64,000 nucleotides of DNA, taken from assembly GCF_024362385.1 (NCBI RefSeq), contig NZ_CP101466.1, positions 2,604,001 through 2,668,000 on the forward strand. Direction: 5' to 3'. The first letter of the stretch is position 1. Each line of letters begins with the position of its first letter. Under the pieces are notes generated by a model that saw only the letters and a program-made list of their open reading frames with translations, searched no databases and was not told the origin of the DNA. Made by a program: the position numbers and the translations under genes. Of the stretch, positions 9,294 to 16,758 are shown piece after piece. The DNA is from Arthrobacter sp. DNA4. Lineage in GTDB: Bacteria; Actinomycetota; Actinomycetes; Actinomycetales; Micrococcaceae.

Positions 9294-10221
9294 ATGCGCG
9301 AACCACTCCCCCCGGGGCCGCCTTGAACTCGAACCCGGTCATGCCAACGGGTAACGCGACTACCGGGTTCATCTCGTCGACAGGGATGTCTTGACCAGAA
9401 GCCACCCGCGCGGCGGCGACTGTCGGGCGAAGCAGCAACCAGGCCTGGTCGGTCAGCTCGACCAACTGTACCTCGGTCACAACGTGCAACCATTCCGAGG
9501 CTACGTCCGCGATGCGACTCTGGAGGCTCGAGTGAGCGGCCTTGGTGTCGGCCGCTGCTGCCAGGTCATGCAGGGTAACCGGGTCGAGCGCAGCGGCCAC
9601 CAATACGGAAGCGACCGGCAGATCATCAGGCTCAAAGTTTTGGCGCTGGCCGTGAGATTTCATTGAAATGGCACGGCGCAGACACTCGCCCACGAGCTCG
9701 GGATGCGTCACGATGTGCTGCTCAAGATTGGCCGCTGCGTTCATGACTGTCACTCCCACCGGCTGCCCGTGCAGCTGGCCCGCAAGGGACGGATCTAGGC
9801 GATCATGGGTATCGACGACGACTGGGCCCGTCCACAGACCGTGGTTTTGACAAACCCAATGTGCGCGGCGCGGATCAAGTTCTCCGACGGGACCGCATTG
9901 GGGACATGAGCACCAGGCCTTGGCCATGTCCCAAAGACCGGGCTCGAAGTGGTCATCTTCCAGACCGCAGCGTTCCCTGAGGAGGTCCGCCAGCTGGTCA
10001 TATTCCTGCGACATCGTCGGCTCGGTGACCCCTAGTCTCCGCAGTTCAGAGGAAGCCTTGCGGAGGTAAGTACCGTGGCGAGCACCTAGGCGGTCCTCCA
10101 GGCGGCGGGCAAAGCTCGCCGGAGTCTCTCCGCGCACGGGCTCGGGGACCAATAGCGATGCCAGGGACGGCCTGGGCTCAGGCACTAGCTCGGTTCCTTC
10201 CCCGCCCGTGTCCCCCGACAA
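9256..10221 (-). CDS. tniQ: TniQ/TnsD-like transposition protein
   Basis: 321 residues. The N-terminal part has the TniQ style PVRGETPASFARRLEDR, followed by the zinc-binding set CSCPQC and CQNHG at about residues 107-128. TniQ proteins bridge target selection and the AAA+ regulator in Tn7-, Tn5053- and CAST-type transposition. It overlaps tniB by 44 bases and the zinc-ribbon gene by 38 bases, which argues for one transcript. The C-terminal half is not obviously related to known TnsD DNA-binding regions, so the separate zinc-ribbon protein may supply that function. Family call is good; target preference is unknown. Confidence 0.8.
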   Translation of the reverse strand: MSGDTGGEGTELVPEPRPSLASLLVPEPVRGETPASFARRLEDRLGARHGTYLRKASSELRRLGVTEPTMSQEYDQLADLLRERCGLEDDHFEPGLWDMAKAWCSCPQCGPVGELDPRRAHWVCQNHGLWTGPVVVDTHDRLDPSLAGQLHGQPVGVTVMNAAANLEQHIVTHPELVGECLRRAISMKSHGQRQNFEPDDLPVASVLVAAALDPVTLHDLAAAADTKAAHSSLQSRIADVASEWLHVVTEVQLVELTDQAWLLLRPTVAAARVASGQDIPVDEMNPVVALPVGMTGFEFKAAPGGVVRAFEDHSRRRFLVD

Positions 10222-11284
10222 CCGGGGCCTTCTTGCCCGAGGTTTTCGCGCCCGGAGTCACTCGGACCCGGTGGCGTTCAGCCTGCAGGGTTAGTGCTAT
10301 GCGGTCGAGGTCCTCGGCAGTCACCTGTTCTTTGTCGAGGTCTCCTTCAGAGATCTTGCGACGGGCGATCTGGGTCAGCGCGGAGTTGAGCATGCCTACC
10401 GAGCCTCGAGTGATGTCGAACAGCAGCGTGGAGAGCTTCACTATTTCCCGTGGGTCACTGGCATGGAGTGGCAGAGCTGCGGCCATTCCGCCCACCAAAC
10501 TGAGCCAGTGTTTCCTCCAATCCTCCTGTGTATCGTCGGCATAGTCGTAGACGGCGGCGCGTCGAAACCGGTTGGCGATTTGAGCGCCGCGACGGCCCGT
10601 CGTGATGGAGGTGTGCTCGAGGTCAATACCGGCCAGGATGATTGTGGCGTCCACATCGTCGCCGAGTCGCCGGAGCGCGTCAGCGACGGATCCGGCGTTG
10701 GCTGCATTGTCGAGGTTTTGGACCTCATCGATCGCCAGGAGCTCCATCCTGGTTAGGTTGATTCCGTTGCGGACCATTGTTGACAGCTCAGCCTCGGTGA
10801 CGCCAACGGTGTAGTCAATGCCAAGGTAATCGGCGAGAACCTGGTAGACGGAGCGCGGTGTTCCCAGTGCCGGGATGCACACGTATCCAACAGGAACCTC
10901 TCCCCGTTCAAGCAATTCCGGGTCGTCCTGTTTTAGATCGGCGAGCACCGCGCCGAGTACGCGGTGTAGTGACGTTGTCTTGCCAGCACCGGACGGCGCC
11001 GAGAGGAATATTCCGTGGCCGCCGCCGCGCTTGGCAAAGTTCGTGTCCATCTGCTCCACGACAGTCGCATCGAGGTCATTGACAGTCCTGGTCGCGACCG
11101 TCATGCCGCGCGACAGGTAGATCTGACGAGTCTCGTCGTACTCGCGCCGCTGCAGGTGCGTCATAGCGGCGAGGGTATCGTTCGGCGGCATGCGGACAGC
11201 TTCACGCTGGGACTGTGCCCAGGTCAGGTACCCACGATAGTGGGAAAGGTCGCCGCCGGTGCGCAATCGTTTACGGTATTTCAC
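10178..11284 (-). CDS. tniB: TniB/TnsC-like AAA+ transposition regulator
   Basis: 368 residues. Walker A APSGAGKTT lies at about residues 96-104 and Walker B LLAIDEVQN at about 182-190. A helical arginine-rich C-terminus follows. The layout matches TniB/TnsC-type AAA+ ATPases, which form filaments on target DNA and activate the DDE transposase. It starts 5 bases after the stop of tniA and overlaps tniQ, forming an uninterrupted tniA-tniB-tniQ order. No TnsA-like nuclease is encoded nearby, so replicative (cointegrate) transposition would be expected if active. Confidence 0.85.
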   Translation of the reverse strand: MKYRKRLRTGGDLSHYRGYLTWAQSQREAVRMPPNDTLAAMTHLQRREYDETRQIYLSRGMTVATRTVNDLDATVVEQMDTNFAKRGGGHGIFLSAPSGAGKTTSLHRVLGAVLADLKQDDPELLERGEVPVGYVCIPALGTPRSVYQVLADYLGIDYTVGVTEAELSTMVRNGINLTRMELLAIDEVQNLDNAANAGSVADALRRLGDDVDATIILAGIDLEHTSITTGRRGAQIANRFRRAAVYDYADDTQEDWRKHWLSLVGGMAAALPLHASDPREIVKLSTLLFDITRGSVGMLNSALTQIARRKISEGDLDKEQVTAEDLDRIALTLQAERHRVRVTPGAKTSGKKAPVVGGHGRGRNRASA

Positions 11285-11289
11285 GGGCT

Positions 11290-12672
11290 TTAGACCTCCT
11301 TTTCGATACCAAAGGCTTCGTCTGGTTCCCAGTCGTCAAGGTTCCAATCATCGGCTTGGTCGATCTCCGGATTGGTGGGGGTGGCCGCGCCAGTTTCGTC
11401 GTCAACAGAACGGAGGGCGGCACGGCCCTCGCGGGCCGTTCGACCCTGCACTTTGTCGAGGTGCTCAGCGAGCTCGGCTCGCTCGGCTTTCGCGGCTTCC
11501 TGCTTCCACTGCTTATGGGCGCGCTCGATCAGTGAGATGGTTTCACCGAGGCCCTCGTCGGGATCAAGGGGATGGAAAGTGCTGCGTACCTGGGCAGCCA
11601 AGTCCCACATCCGTCGGGAGTGAGGCGTGTCCACACGCCGGTCGCGCCAGTCGCATGCGACATATTCATCAGTCTGATCAATGTAAACCCAGCTTCGGCT
11701 GGGGTCGTTGGGCTGGTAACGGAGCTCGTACTTCTTCTTACCCAGCAACCCCGAGGACCGATGTTGCGCTAGGGCGGGAGAGTCGTAGGTCCGCCGACCA
11801 AACTCCACGCCGTCTTTCTGTATGGTGCGCTCGTCCACGGGCATTAGCGAGATGTAGTCGCGCTCGCTCAAAGGCATCGGTACGTACCCGACGAAGGGGA
11901 ACATCGCCGCGTACATCGCATTGGGGCTCAGGGGCGGCGCGGCCGGATGACGAGGGTCACGCAACCCTTCCATCGGGCTGTTCTGCCAGACTTGAGCTAC
12001 CCAGGCGTCGAAGAGCCAAATCAGTTCTTCGACGTCGAGAAGATCTTCGTGTTCCGGGTGGTGACCGCGCGCCTCGACGGTGCCGCCCGTCTGGCCAGGC
12101 AGCAGCATCACGAACCTGGTTTTGATGGTGTGGAACGCCCGCTCCACGTTGGCCTTGTCCGTGGGAGTTCGCACCGCCGAGCGGGTCAGGACAATCCCGA
12201 GCTGCGCGCAGGCCGCCTCGACCACATGCGATCTGTAATCCTTGCCGTTGTCAGTAACCAGGCGGTTTACAACTATGGCCGGGCGGGTCGTGTCGAGCTG
12301 GGACTTTTGCTCGGGGGTCAGGTTTTTGGCCCACGGTAGTTCCATCCGACCCAGGCGCCAAGTGTCGATCGCGGGTAACCCCGTTGGGCGCAGCGGTGGA
12401 GGCGTCATGGAGTCGGCCAGCATCGCGGCAACGTCCGTACCGGTGTTCTTCTTCTTGACGCTGGTGGCCATGATCGACCGAGTGGCCTTGTCGATCATGA
12501 TCGTCAGTTCGACCTTGCCGGGCCTCCCATCGGGCATCCGCACGATCACGTCGAATGGGCTTGAGTCGACCTGGACCTCGCCTCTTGGTAGCAAGGCAGG
12601 ACGGGGACTGAAAACGCGTTTCGGTGAGTTCTCGGCGGTCTGCCGATTTTTTCGCTGAACCCGTCGGGTCAA
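11290..12672 (-). CDS. tniA: TniA/TnsB-like DDE transposase, N-terminally truncated
   Basis: About 460 residues read from a TTG at 12672. The RNase H-like core shows D36 (QVDSSPFD), D141 (VTDNGKDY) and E177 (KANVERAF), i.e. DD(35)E spacing, followed by a Mu/TniA-type beta-barrel and a charged C-terminus. Family members normally carry about 200 extra N-terminal residues with DNA-binding helix-turn-helix domains; here only about 35 precede the first aspartate. Upstream in a different frame, from an ATG at 12740-12742, runs a protein-like stretch (IIQVLQELSGDLDPTG) that would need a one-base frame change near an A6 run to join tniA. The gene therefore looks decayed, or frameshifted, or trimmed by a rearrangement next to the XRE gene. 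Confidence 0.75.
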   Translation of the reverse strand: MTRRVQRKNRQTAENSPKRVFSPRPALLPRGEVQVDSSPFDVIVRMPDGRPGKVELTIMIDKATRSIMATSVKKKNTGTDVAAMLADSMTPPPLRPTGLPAIDTWRLGRMELPWAKNLTPEQKSQLDTTRPAIVVNRLVTDNGKDYRSHVVEAACAQLGIVLTRSAVRTPTDKANVERAFHTIKTRFVMLLPGQTGGTVEARGHHPEHEDLLDVEELIWLFDAWVAQVWQNSPMEGLRDPRHPAAPPLSPNAMYAAMFPFVGYVPMPLSERDYISLMPVDERTIQKDGVEFGRRTYDSPALAQHRSSGLLGKKKYELRYQPNDPSRSWVYIDQTDEYVACDWRDRRVDTPHSRRMWDLAAQVRSTFHPLDPDEGLGETISLIERAHKQWKQEAAKAERAELAEHLDKVQGRTAREGRAALRSVDDETGAATPTNPEIDQADDWNLDDWEPDEAFGIEKEV

Positions 12673-12748
12673 GATCGCCGGACAGCTCCTGGAGGACCTG
12701 AATAATCTTCTTTTTTCCGGGGATGTCCCATCTTAGTGACATTGAACG

Positions 12749-13087
12749 ATGCCCGTTCCCCGTGAGTCCTCCACCGAGCAGCGAGAACGTTGGAGTGCGC
12801 GTCGCAAGGCGGTGGGAGCTCGGATACGTGAGTTGCGGCTGGAGCGCGGCCTGACGCAGGAGGAGCTCGGGCATGCCGCAGGCATGGACCGGAAGACCGT
12901 GCTTTACGTTGAACTGGGCCAAAGGAGTCTGGGCTATGAGCGCCTCTGGGACATCTCGGCAGTGCTGAACGTTGATATCGTCGATCTCTTTGTTCCACCT
13001 GAATCTATGCCCCAAAGAATTACCTATCGGGGCGGGAGACTCCGTTTCGGAGACCGGCACCTGAATTCTCGAGAGTCGATGCCCTAG
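12749..13087 (+). CDS. XRE-family transcriptional regulator
   Basis: 112 residues. A classic helix-turn-helix lies at about residues 21-75: IRELRLERGLTQEELGHAAG, then MDRKTVLYVELGQRS and LWDISAVLNVDIVDLF. There is no ligand-binding domain. The ATG is only 6 bases from a possible divergent ATG of the tniA region, and no Shine-Dalgarno sequence precedes it, so it may be leaderless. Its position suggests control of its own promoter and possibly of the transposition operon; this is inference. Confidence 0.8.
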   Translation: MPVPRESSTEQRERWSARRKAVGARIRELRLERGLTQEELGHAAGMDRKTVLYVELGQRSLGYERLWDISAVLNVDIVDLFVPPESMPQRITYRGGRLRFGDRHLNSRESMP

Positions 13088-13229
13088 CCCTGGTGCAGAA
13101 CAGAGGTGAGACCAGGCCGTAGGCGGCGAAAGCGGTCGGTTTGAGCGGAGCAATCCTGCACCAGCATCAGAACCACCGCGCCAGGTGGCGAACGCGAGGG
13201 GAAGCGGCCCCGCGGGCTAAGCTCCTGTC

Positions 13230-13574
13230 GTGGAATTAACTAGCACCGTGAGCGGGATCGATGTCGACAACCAGGCTTGGCACGCCGAGTGGATGCAGGT
13301 TGTGGCTGGCCCCACGGCACTCGCCTGCCTTCTGGCGCTGATATTTGTGGTGCTCTTACTCCAGTTGCTATTCGCCCGAACGGCGGGGTCGGGAAGGCGT
13401 TCCGAATGGTGGAGCAGAGCTGAAAAGGCCATGGACATGGCCCGTGACGTCAAGCAGGGCCGACGGAGAGTCGGACTCGCCTTACTGGAGCAGCTAAGTA
13501 CAGAACGATTTGTAAGCAAAGAGGATGTGCGCCTCGTCACCCAAGTCAGGTCACTGTTGTTGGACAGGCCTTGA
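13230..13574 (+). CDS. Single-pass membrane protein of unknown function
   Basis: 114 residues from a GTG. One strong membrane segment spans about residues 28-48 (ALACLLALIFVVLLLQLLF), followed by a basic amphipathic cytoplasmic tail of about 60 residues. No family recognised. A 9-bp inverted repeat (CTGGTGCAG at 13090-13098, complement at 13156-13164) lies upstream. It may be an accessory gene of the same island as the XRE regulator. Confidence 0.5.
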   Translation: MELTSTVSGIDVDNQAWHAEWMQVVAGPTALACLLALIFVVLLLQLLFARTAGSGRRSEWWSRAEKAMDMARDVKQGRRRVGLALLEQLSTERFVSKEDVRLVTQVRSLLLDRP

Positions 13575-13667
13575 CCGCACCAGAAGGGTTTTGCAATCGG
13601 CGTCCACTCAGAAATGGACCACAGCGACGGATTAACGGCTGATAAGTCTCCTTCCTCAGGGCAGCTC

Positions 13668-14960
13668 TCACTTCTTGAGCGCATCCTCGCTGCCAGGCCG
13701 CAGTGTCTCGGCGGCCCCTGCCCCGCGCTTTCTAGACTTGAATACCCGGACCAGCTTGTCGCCGGCCGAGTCCGCGGCACCAGCGATAGCACCCCCGAGC
13801 CCCTTTACCGCGGTGAGGGCCTGCGGCTCGTCGGGGACCCCGTCGCCGTCAACGTCCACGGCACGGAACGGGCGGGACACCGCAGCAGCGGCACTCGCGA
13901 CCCCCGATCCCACGGCGGAGGCACCCGTAGCGACTCCTTCTCCGACAGTGCTGGCCGTCCCGGAGATCCAGCTTCCTGTGGACTTCGCTGCCTCCTCCAG
14001 AGCTGCAAGTGCGCGGTTGGGCTCGGACTCTCGGTCGTCGACTTCTGATGACTCCATCTGCAGGGCAAGGTGCGCCGGGAACTCCGCCGGAGCCTCGGGG
14101 AATGCTTTACGGGCGGACTCGACGACGTCTCGGCCAAAGACAAAACGGCTCACACCCCCAGTGAGTGCACCCACTCCATATTCGATCGCCGTCTGCTGTT
14201 TTCCGTTCAGGGTTTCCCGCACTGTGTCCAGCTGACCCGTTTGGATGGTCCGGACGAGGCTCTGCGCGGCGCCGCTGGGCAGGGTATCTGCCAAGGTTGT
14301 CGCCCAATGAGACCAGTCACCGCTGGCGGCCGCGAATTTGTGCCCAACGCCCACTACCCCTTCGGGGGAAGTCTCCGCCACGTCCTTGGCCATGGTGGCA
14401 ATTTGTTCCTGGCTCACCCGGTCGTTGGTCAGCCCGTAGACCAAGGCATGAGCCTGGTCCTGGTCCAGGGCTTTCCCGTGGATGTCGGCCAAGGCCAGTC
14501 CAAATATTGCCGTCAGCTCGAACTGGAGCTGCTGATCACCGGCAGGGAGAAGCGCGGCCACACGGTGAGCACCTGTTTTCGCAGCCCCCATGGCCATATT
14601 CTTCGCGGCCACCTTGGCCGCCTCCTTGGCCGTTACCTGCACAGTCTTCTTAGCCGCCTGTTTCCCAGCCGTCTTCAGACCGGTTGCCGCGACGCTGCCA
14701 CCCGGAATCAATGAGATTCCCACCTCAGCAGCGATCGACCCGGCGGTGATCGCGGCCCCTGCAGCCGTGATCGACGTGCTGTAGTGACGTTCGAGCAACC
14801 TGATCACTTCCGCAGGGGTTGCCTCTGGACGACGGCGACGAATCCGCATGACGTACTTGCGTGCGATTGAGTGACGCGCACTGACCGCCTTCGCGATGTC
14901 TGCATTGGCTTCCTCATCATCCAACTGGGTCTCCAGCGTGACAGCTTCGCTTTCGGTCAT
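13668..14960 (-). CDS. Large Ala/Gly-rich membrane-associated protein with a DxDxDG motif
   Basis: 430 residues, start ATG at 14958-14960. The first 70 residues are charged and helical (RKYVMRIRRRRPEATPAEVI). A glycine/alanine-rich hydrophobic region at about 65-135 looks like a membrane-inserting hairpin (AAGAAITAGSIAAEVGISLI). A second low-complexity glycine-zipper stretch lies at about 325-360, then DVDGDGVPDEP at about 370-380, a calcium-binding-like loop. The tail is basic. I do not recognise the family, although its style resembles EcsC-like bacterial membrane proteins. Function unknown. Confidence 0.55.
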   Translation of the reverse strand: MTESEAVTLETQLDDEEANADIAKAVSARHSIARKYVMRIRRRRPEATPAEVIRLLERHYSTSITAAGAAITAGSIAAEVGISLIPGGSVAATGLKTAGKQAAKKTVQVTAKEAAKVAAKNMAMGAAKTGAHRVAALLPAGDQQLQFELTAIFGLALADIHGKALDQDQAHALVYGLTNDRVSQEQIATMAKDVAETSPEGVVGVGHKFAAASGDWSHWATTLADTLPSGAAQSLVRTIQTGQLDTVRETLNGKQQTAIEYGVGALTGGVSRFVFGRDVVESARKAFPEAPAEFPAHLALQMESSEVDDRESEPNRALAALEEAAKSTGSWISGTASTVGEGVATGASAVGSGVASAAAAVSRPFRAVDVDGDGVPDEPQALTAVKGLGGAIAGAADSAGDKLVRVFKSRKRGAGAAETLRPGSEDALKK

Positions 14961-15147
14961 TTACGTTGTCCCCCTCTAAGCACAGGCTCAACCCTGAGCC
15001 TTTCTATCAACGTTGCAATTCGGTTCGCGGCAGAGGAGCCCAGGGCTCCCCGCAGCGCCGTCATCAGTGTCCCGCATGATGTGGCAGGATCTTGATCGCC
15101 ACGCTGCACGGACCTCCGCCGGTCAGACCGCACGGGCGGACGTGAGC

Positions 15148-15807
15148 TTATCCCGGAATCTGGATCCGCGCCGCCTCCTGCAGCAGCGGATCAGAAATCA
15201 TGACAGTGGCAGCTCCGGGAGCAATATCGAAGGCAATGTTGCCCCGTGCCTTATCGCCGGGCAGGACCTCCCCTGATCCCAGTTGGTTATCGGCGAACAT
15301 GCTCATGTCTGCCTTACGCCCGTTGGCATCCTTCGCCGAGAAGTAGAGCGGGTTGGAGATCGTCTTGCCGGATTCCGTTTCCCAGAGCACGTCCAGGAGC
15401 AGGTAGGTGCCGTTCTTGGGCGGGGTAGAGAACGCCCCAGTGGTGACAGAGTCGGTGCGTACGGCGGACACGACAGTGATCCTGGCGACGTTGCCGTTGC
15501 GCATCTTCACGGAGAACGGAACGCCCACAGTAGGCGCCGCGGGAGCGGCAGGAGCGGACGACGGCGGTGCTGCCGCCGTCGGTGCGGCCGTAGCGGCGGC
15601 AGCCGGTGCAGTCGCTTCAATGGAGGCCGTGGCAGAGGCGATGGGGCTGGAGTCCGCGGCCTGCTTGCTTCCGCCGGAGCAGGAGCCCATGAGAATGCCC
15701 ACCAAGAGGACGCCTGCGGGGACGACGAAGCGCTTCTTCTTGTAGAACGGTCGGACTGCCGGCGTCTGGGCAGCCAGCGGGACAGGGGCAAAGTTTTGGT
15801 TGGTCAT
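15148..15807 (-). CDS. Membrane-anchored extracellular protein, DUF4352-like
   Basis: 219 residues from the ATG at 15805-15807 with GAAAGG seven bases upstream; a TTG 15 bases earlier is less likely. A basic N-terminus leads to a hydrophobic segment ending in GILMGSCSGG, which could be a lipobox or a membrane anchor. A long Ala/Pro/Thr linker (about residues 45-95) precedes a beta-rich domain of about 120 residues with YLLLDVLWETESG and a conserved glycine/proline pattern like DUF4352 domains. Probably exported and anchored outside the membrane. It sits 51 bases downstream of another membrane-anchored protein gene on the same strand. Confidence 0.65.
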   Translation of the reverse strand: MTNQNFAPVPLAAQTPAVRPFYKKKRFVVPAGVLLVGILMGSCSGGSKQAADSSPIASATASIEATAPAAAATAAPTAAAPPSSAPAAPAAPTVGVPFSVKMRNGNVARITVVSAVRTDSVTTGAFSTPPKNGTYLLLDVLWETESGKTISNPLYFSAKDANGRKADMSMFADNQLGSGEVLPGDKARGNIAFDIAPGAATVMISDPLLQEAARIQIPG

Positions 15808-15858
15808 GATGGTGCCTTTCAAGTGATGCGATTGGATGATGCTGCGGAGTAGCAGTGG

Positions 15859-16521
15859 CTACTGCTTTTCCCATTTGCCGCAGCGGGTTGAGTTGAAGTC
15901 CTGCCCTGCCGAGAGGGTGACGACGGGCCGGCCGCCGCCGGGGATGTCGTTTTCGATGATGTCGCTGCCGTTGCTGCCGCTGCGGTAGATCCCCCAGTAG
16001 CAGGTGGAGCCGACGGACGCCGCTGCCCGGTACGTGCCGGGTTCGATGTCCGTGCCCACCGTCCAGGTCCCGTCGCCAACCGTGCGCGCCGCTTTCGCCT
16101 TTTCGGCCCCGGTCACGGCGTCCTCCCGGACCTTGACCGCTGCCTCAGCCGTCTTCACGGCAGCATCTGCCTTGCCGACTTCGGCTTCCCGGGCCGCGAC
16201 CTTGGATTCACGGGAAGCCATGCCGTTCTCAAGCGTGTCGTACTTGCCTTTCAGTGAGGCGTAGCTGGCAAGTGCAACGTCCCGCTCGGTCTCGACTGTG
16301 GACTTCTCGCCAGCGAGGGACTTATACGCGGTGCTTTCCTTAGGATCCGGCAATGCCGTTCCAAGCGCCGTTCCGCCGTCAAACAGCACGACGGCGGCCG
16401 CCGCCAGAAGGGCAGGCTTCTTCCGGCCACGCTTGGCCACCTGGGCAGGAGTCGCATGCCCGGCTTGGTACACCTGATCAGTGTCCTGGATCTCCCCCGG
16501 TCCGATGTCGTTGTTCAACAC
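15859..16521 (-). CDS. Membrane-anchored coiled-coil protein with a C-terminal surface domain
   Basis: 220 residues. A cytoplasmic N-terminus with a basic stretch (KRGRKK) precedes one membrane segment at about residues 36-57. A coiled coil of about 85 residues (TVETERDVALASYASLKGKY onward) leads to a compact C-terminal domain containing DGTWTVGTDIEPGTY, a YWGIYRSG segment and a late cysteine. This last domain recurs in exported actinobacterial proteins of unknown function. It probably forms an operon with the DUF4352-like gene downstream. No enzyme motif seen. Confidence 0.6.
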   Translation of the reverse strand: MLNNDIGPGEIQDTDQVYQAGHATPAQVAKRGRKKPALLAAAAVVLFDGGTALGTALPDPKESTAYKSLAGEKSTVETERDVALASYASLKGKYDTLENGMASRESKVAAREAEVGKADAAVKTAEAAVKVREDAVTGAEKAKAARTVGDGTWTVGTDIEPGTYRAAASVGSTCYWGIYRSGSNGSDIIENDIPGGGRPVVTLSAGQDFNSTRCGKWEKQ

Positions 16522-16758
16522 TTAGTTCTCCCCATTTCACGAGTGCTGCAGGTCGGCGGCGGGATACCTCCCCCCAATGTGCGGTTTCCCGCCACCGCCA
16601 CAGCTCCGGAGGATCACCTCCTGGCTGCAGGAAAAAGCTATTGCCTGCTTGGTCACTGCCACTCCAAAGAAGCTGATAAGGGGGGTTATCAGGCTCAGTC
16701 CGCAAATGTCTGTCCACTCAGTTAGGCTCTCGGACGAACCAACGAAAAGGGGGCAGCA
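16522..16758. promoter_or_regulatory. Divergent promoter region of the restriction locus
   Basis: 237 bases between the leftward coiled-coil gene and the rightward methylase-like gene. It must hold promoters for both. An AAGGGGG ribosome binding site lies just before the ATG at 16759. No operator-like repeat is clear. Confidence 0.4.

Larger units (their letters stand above)
8178..12742 (-). mobile_element. Remnant tniABQ (Tn5053/Tn7-like) transposition module
   Basis: Four leftward genes with overlaps or a 5-base gap: DDE transposase, AAA+ regulator, TniQ and a zinc-ribbon protein. In this class of element tniA lies next to one end and cargo lies beyond tniQ, so the NACHT gene at 4313-7888 could be cargo and the far end could lie in 3988-4312. 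I could not find terminal inverted repeats or a target duplication by eye. The shortened tniA suggests it is no longer mobile on its own. Confidence 0.65.

Noticed and set aside
4313..13087. CRISPR-associated transposon
   Set aside because: No repeat-spacer array, no Cas12k or Cascade genes; only tniABQ-type genes.
12251..13153. A 300-codon minus-strand frame overlapping tniA and the XRE gene
   Set aside because: Most of it is out of frame with tniA or antisense to XRE. Only the short stretch from the ATG at 12742 looks protein-like and is discussed as a tniA question.
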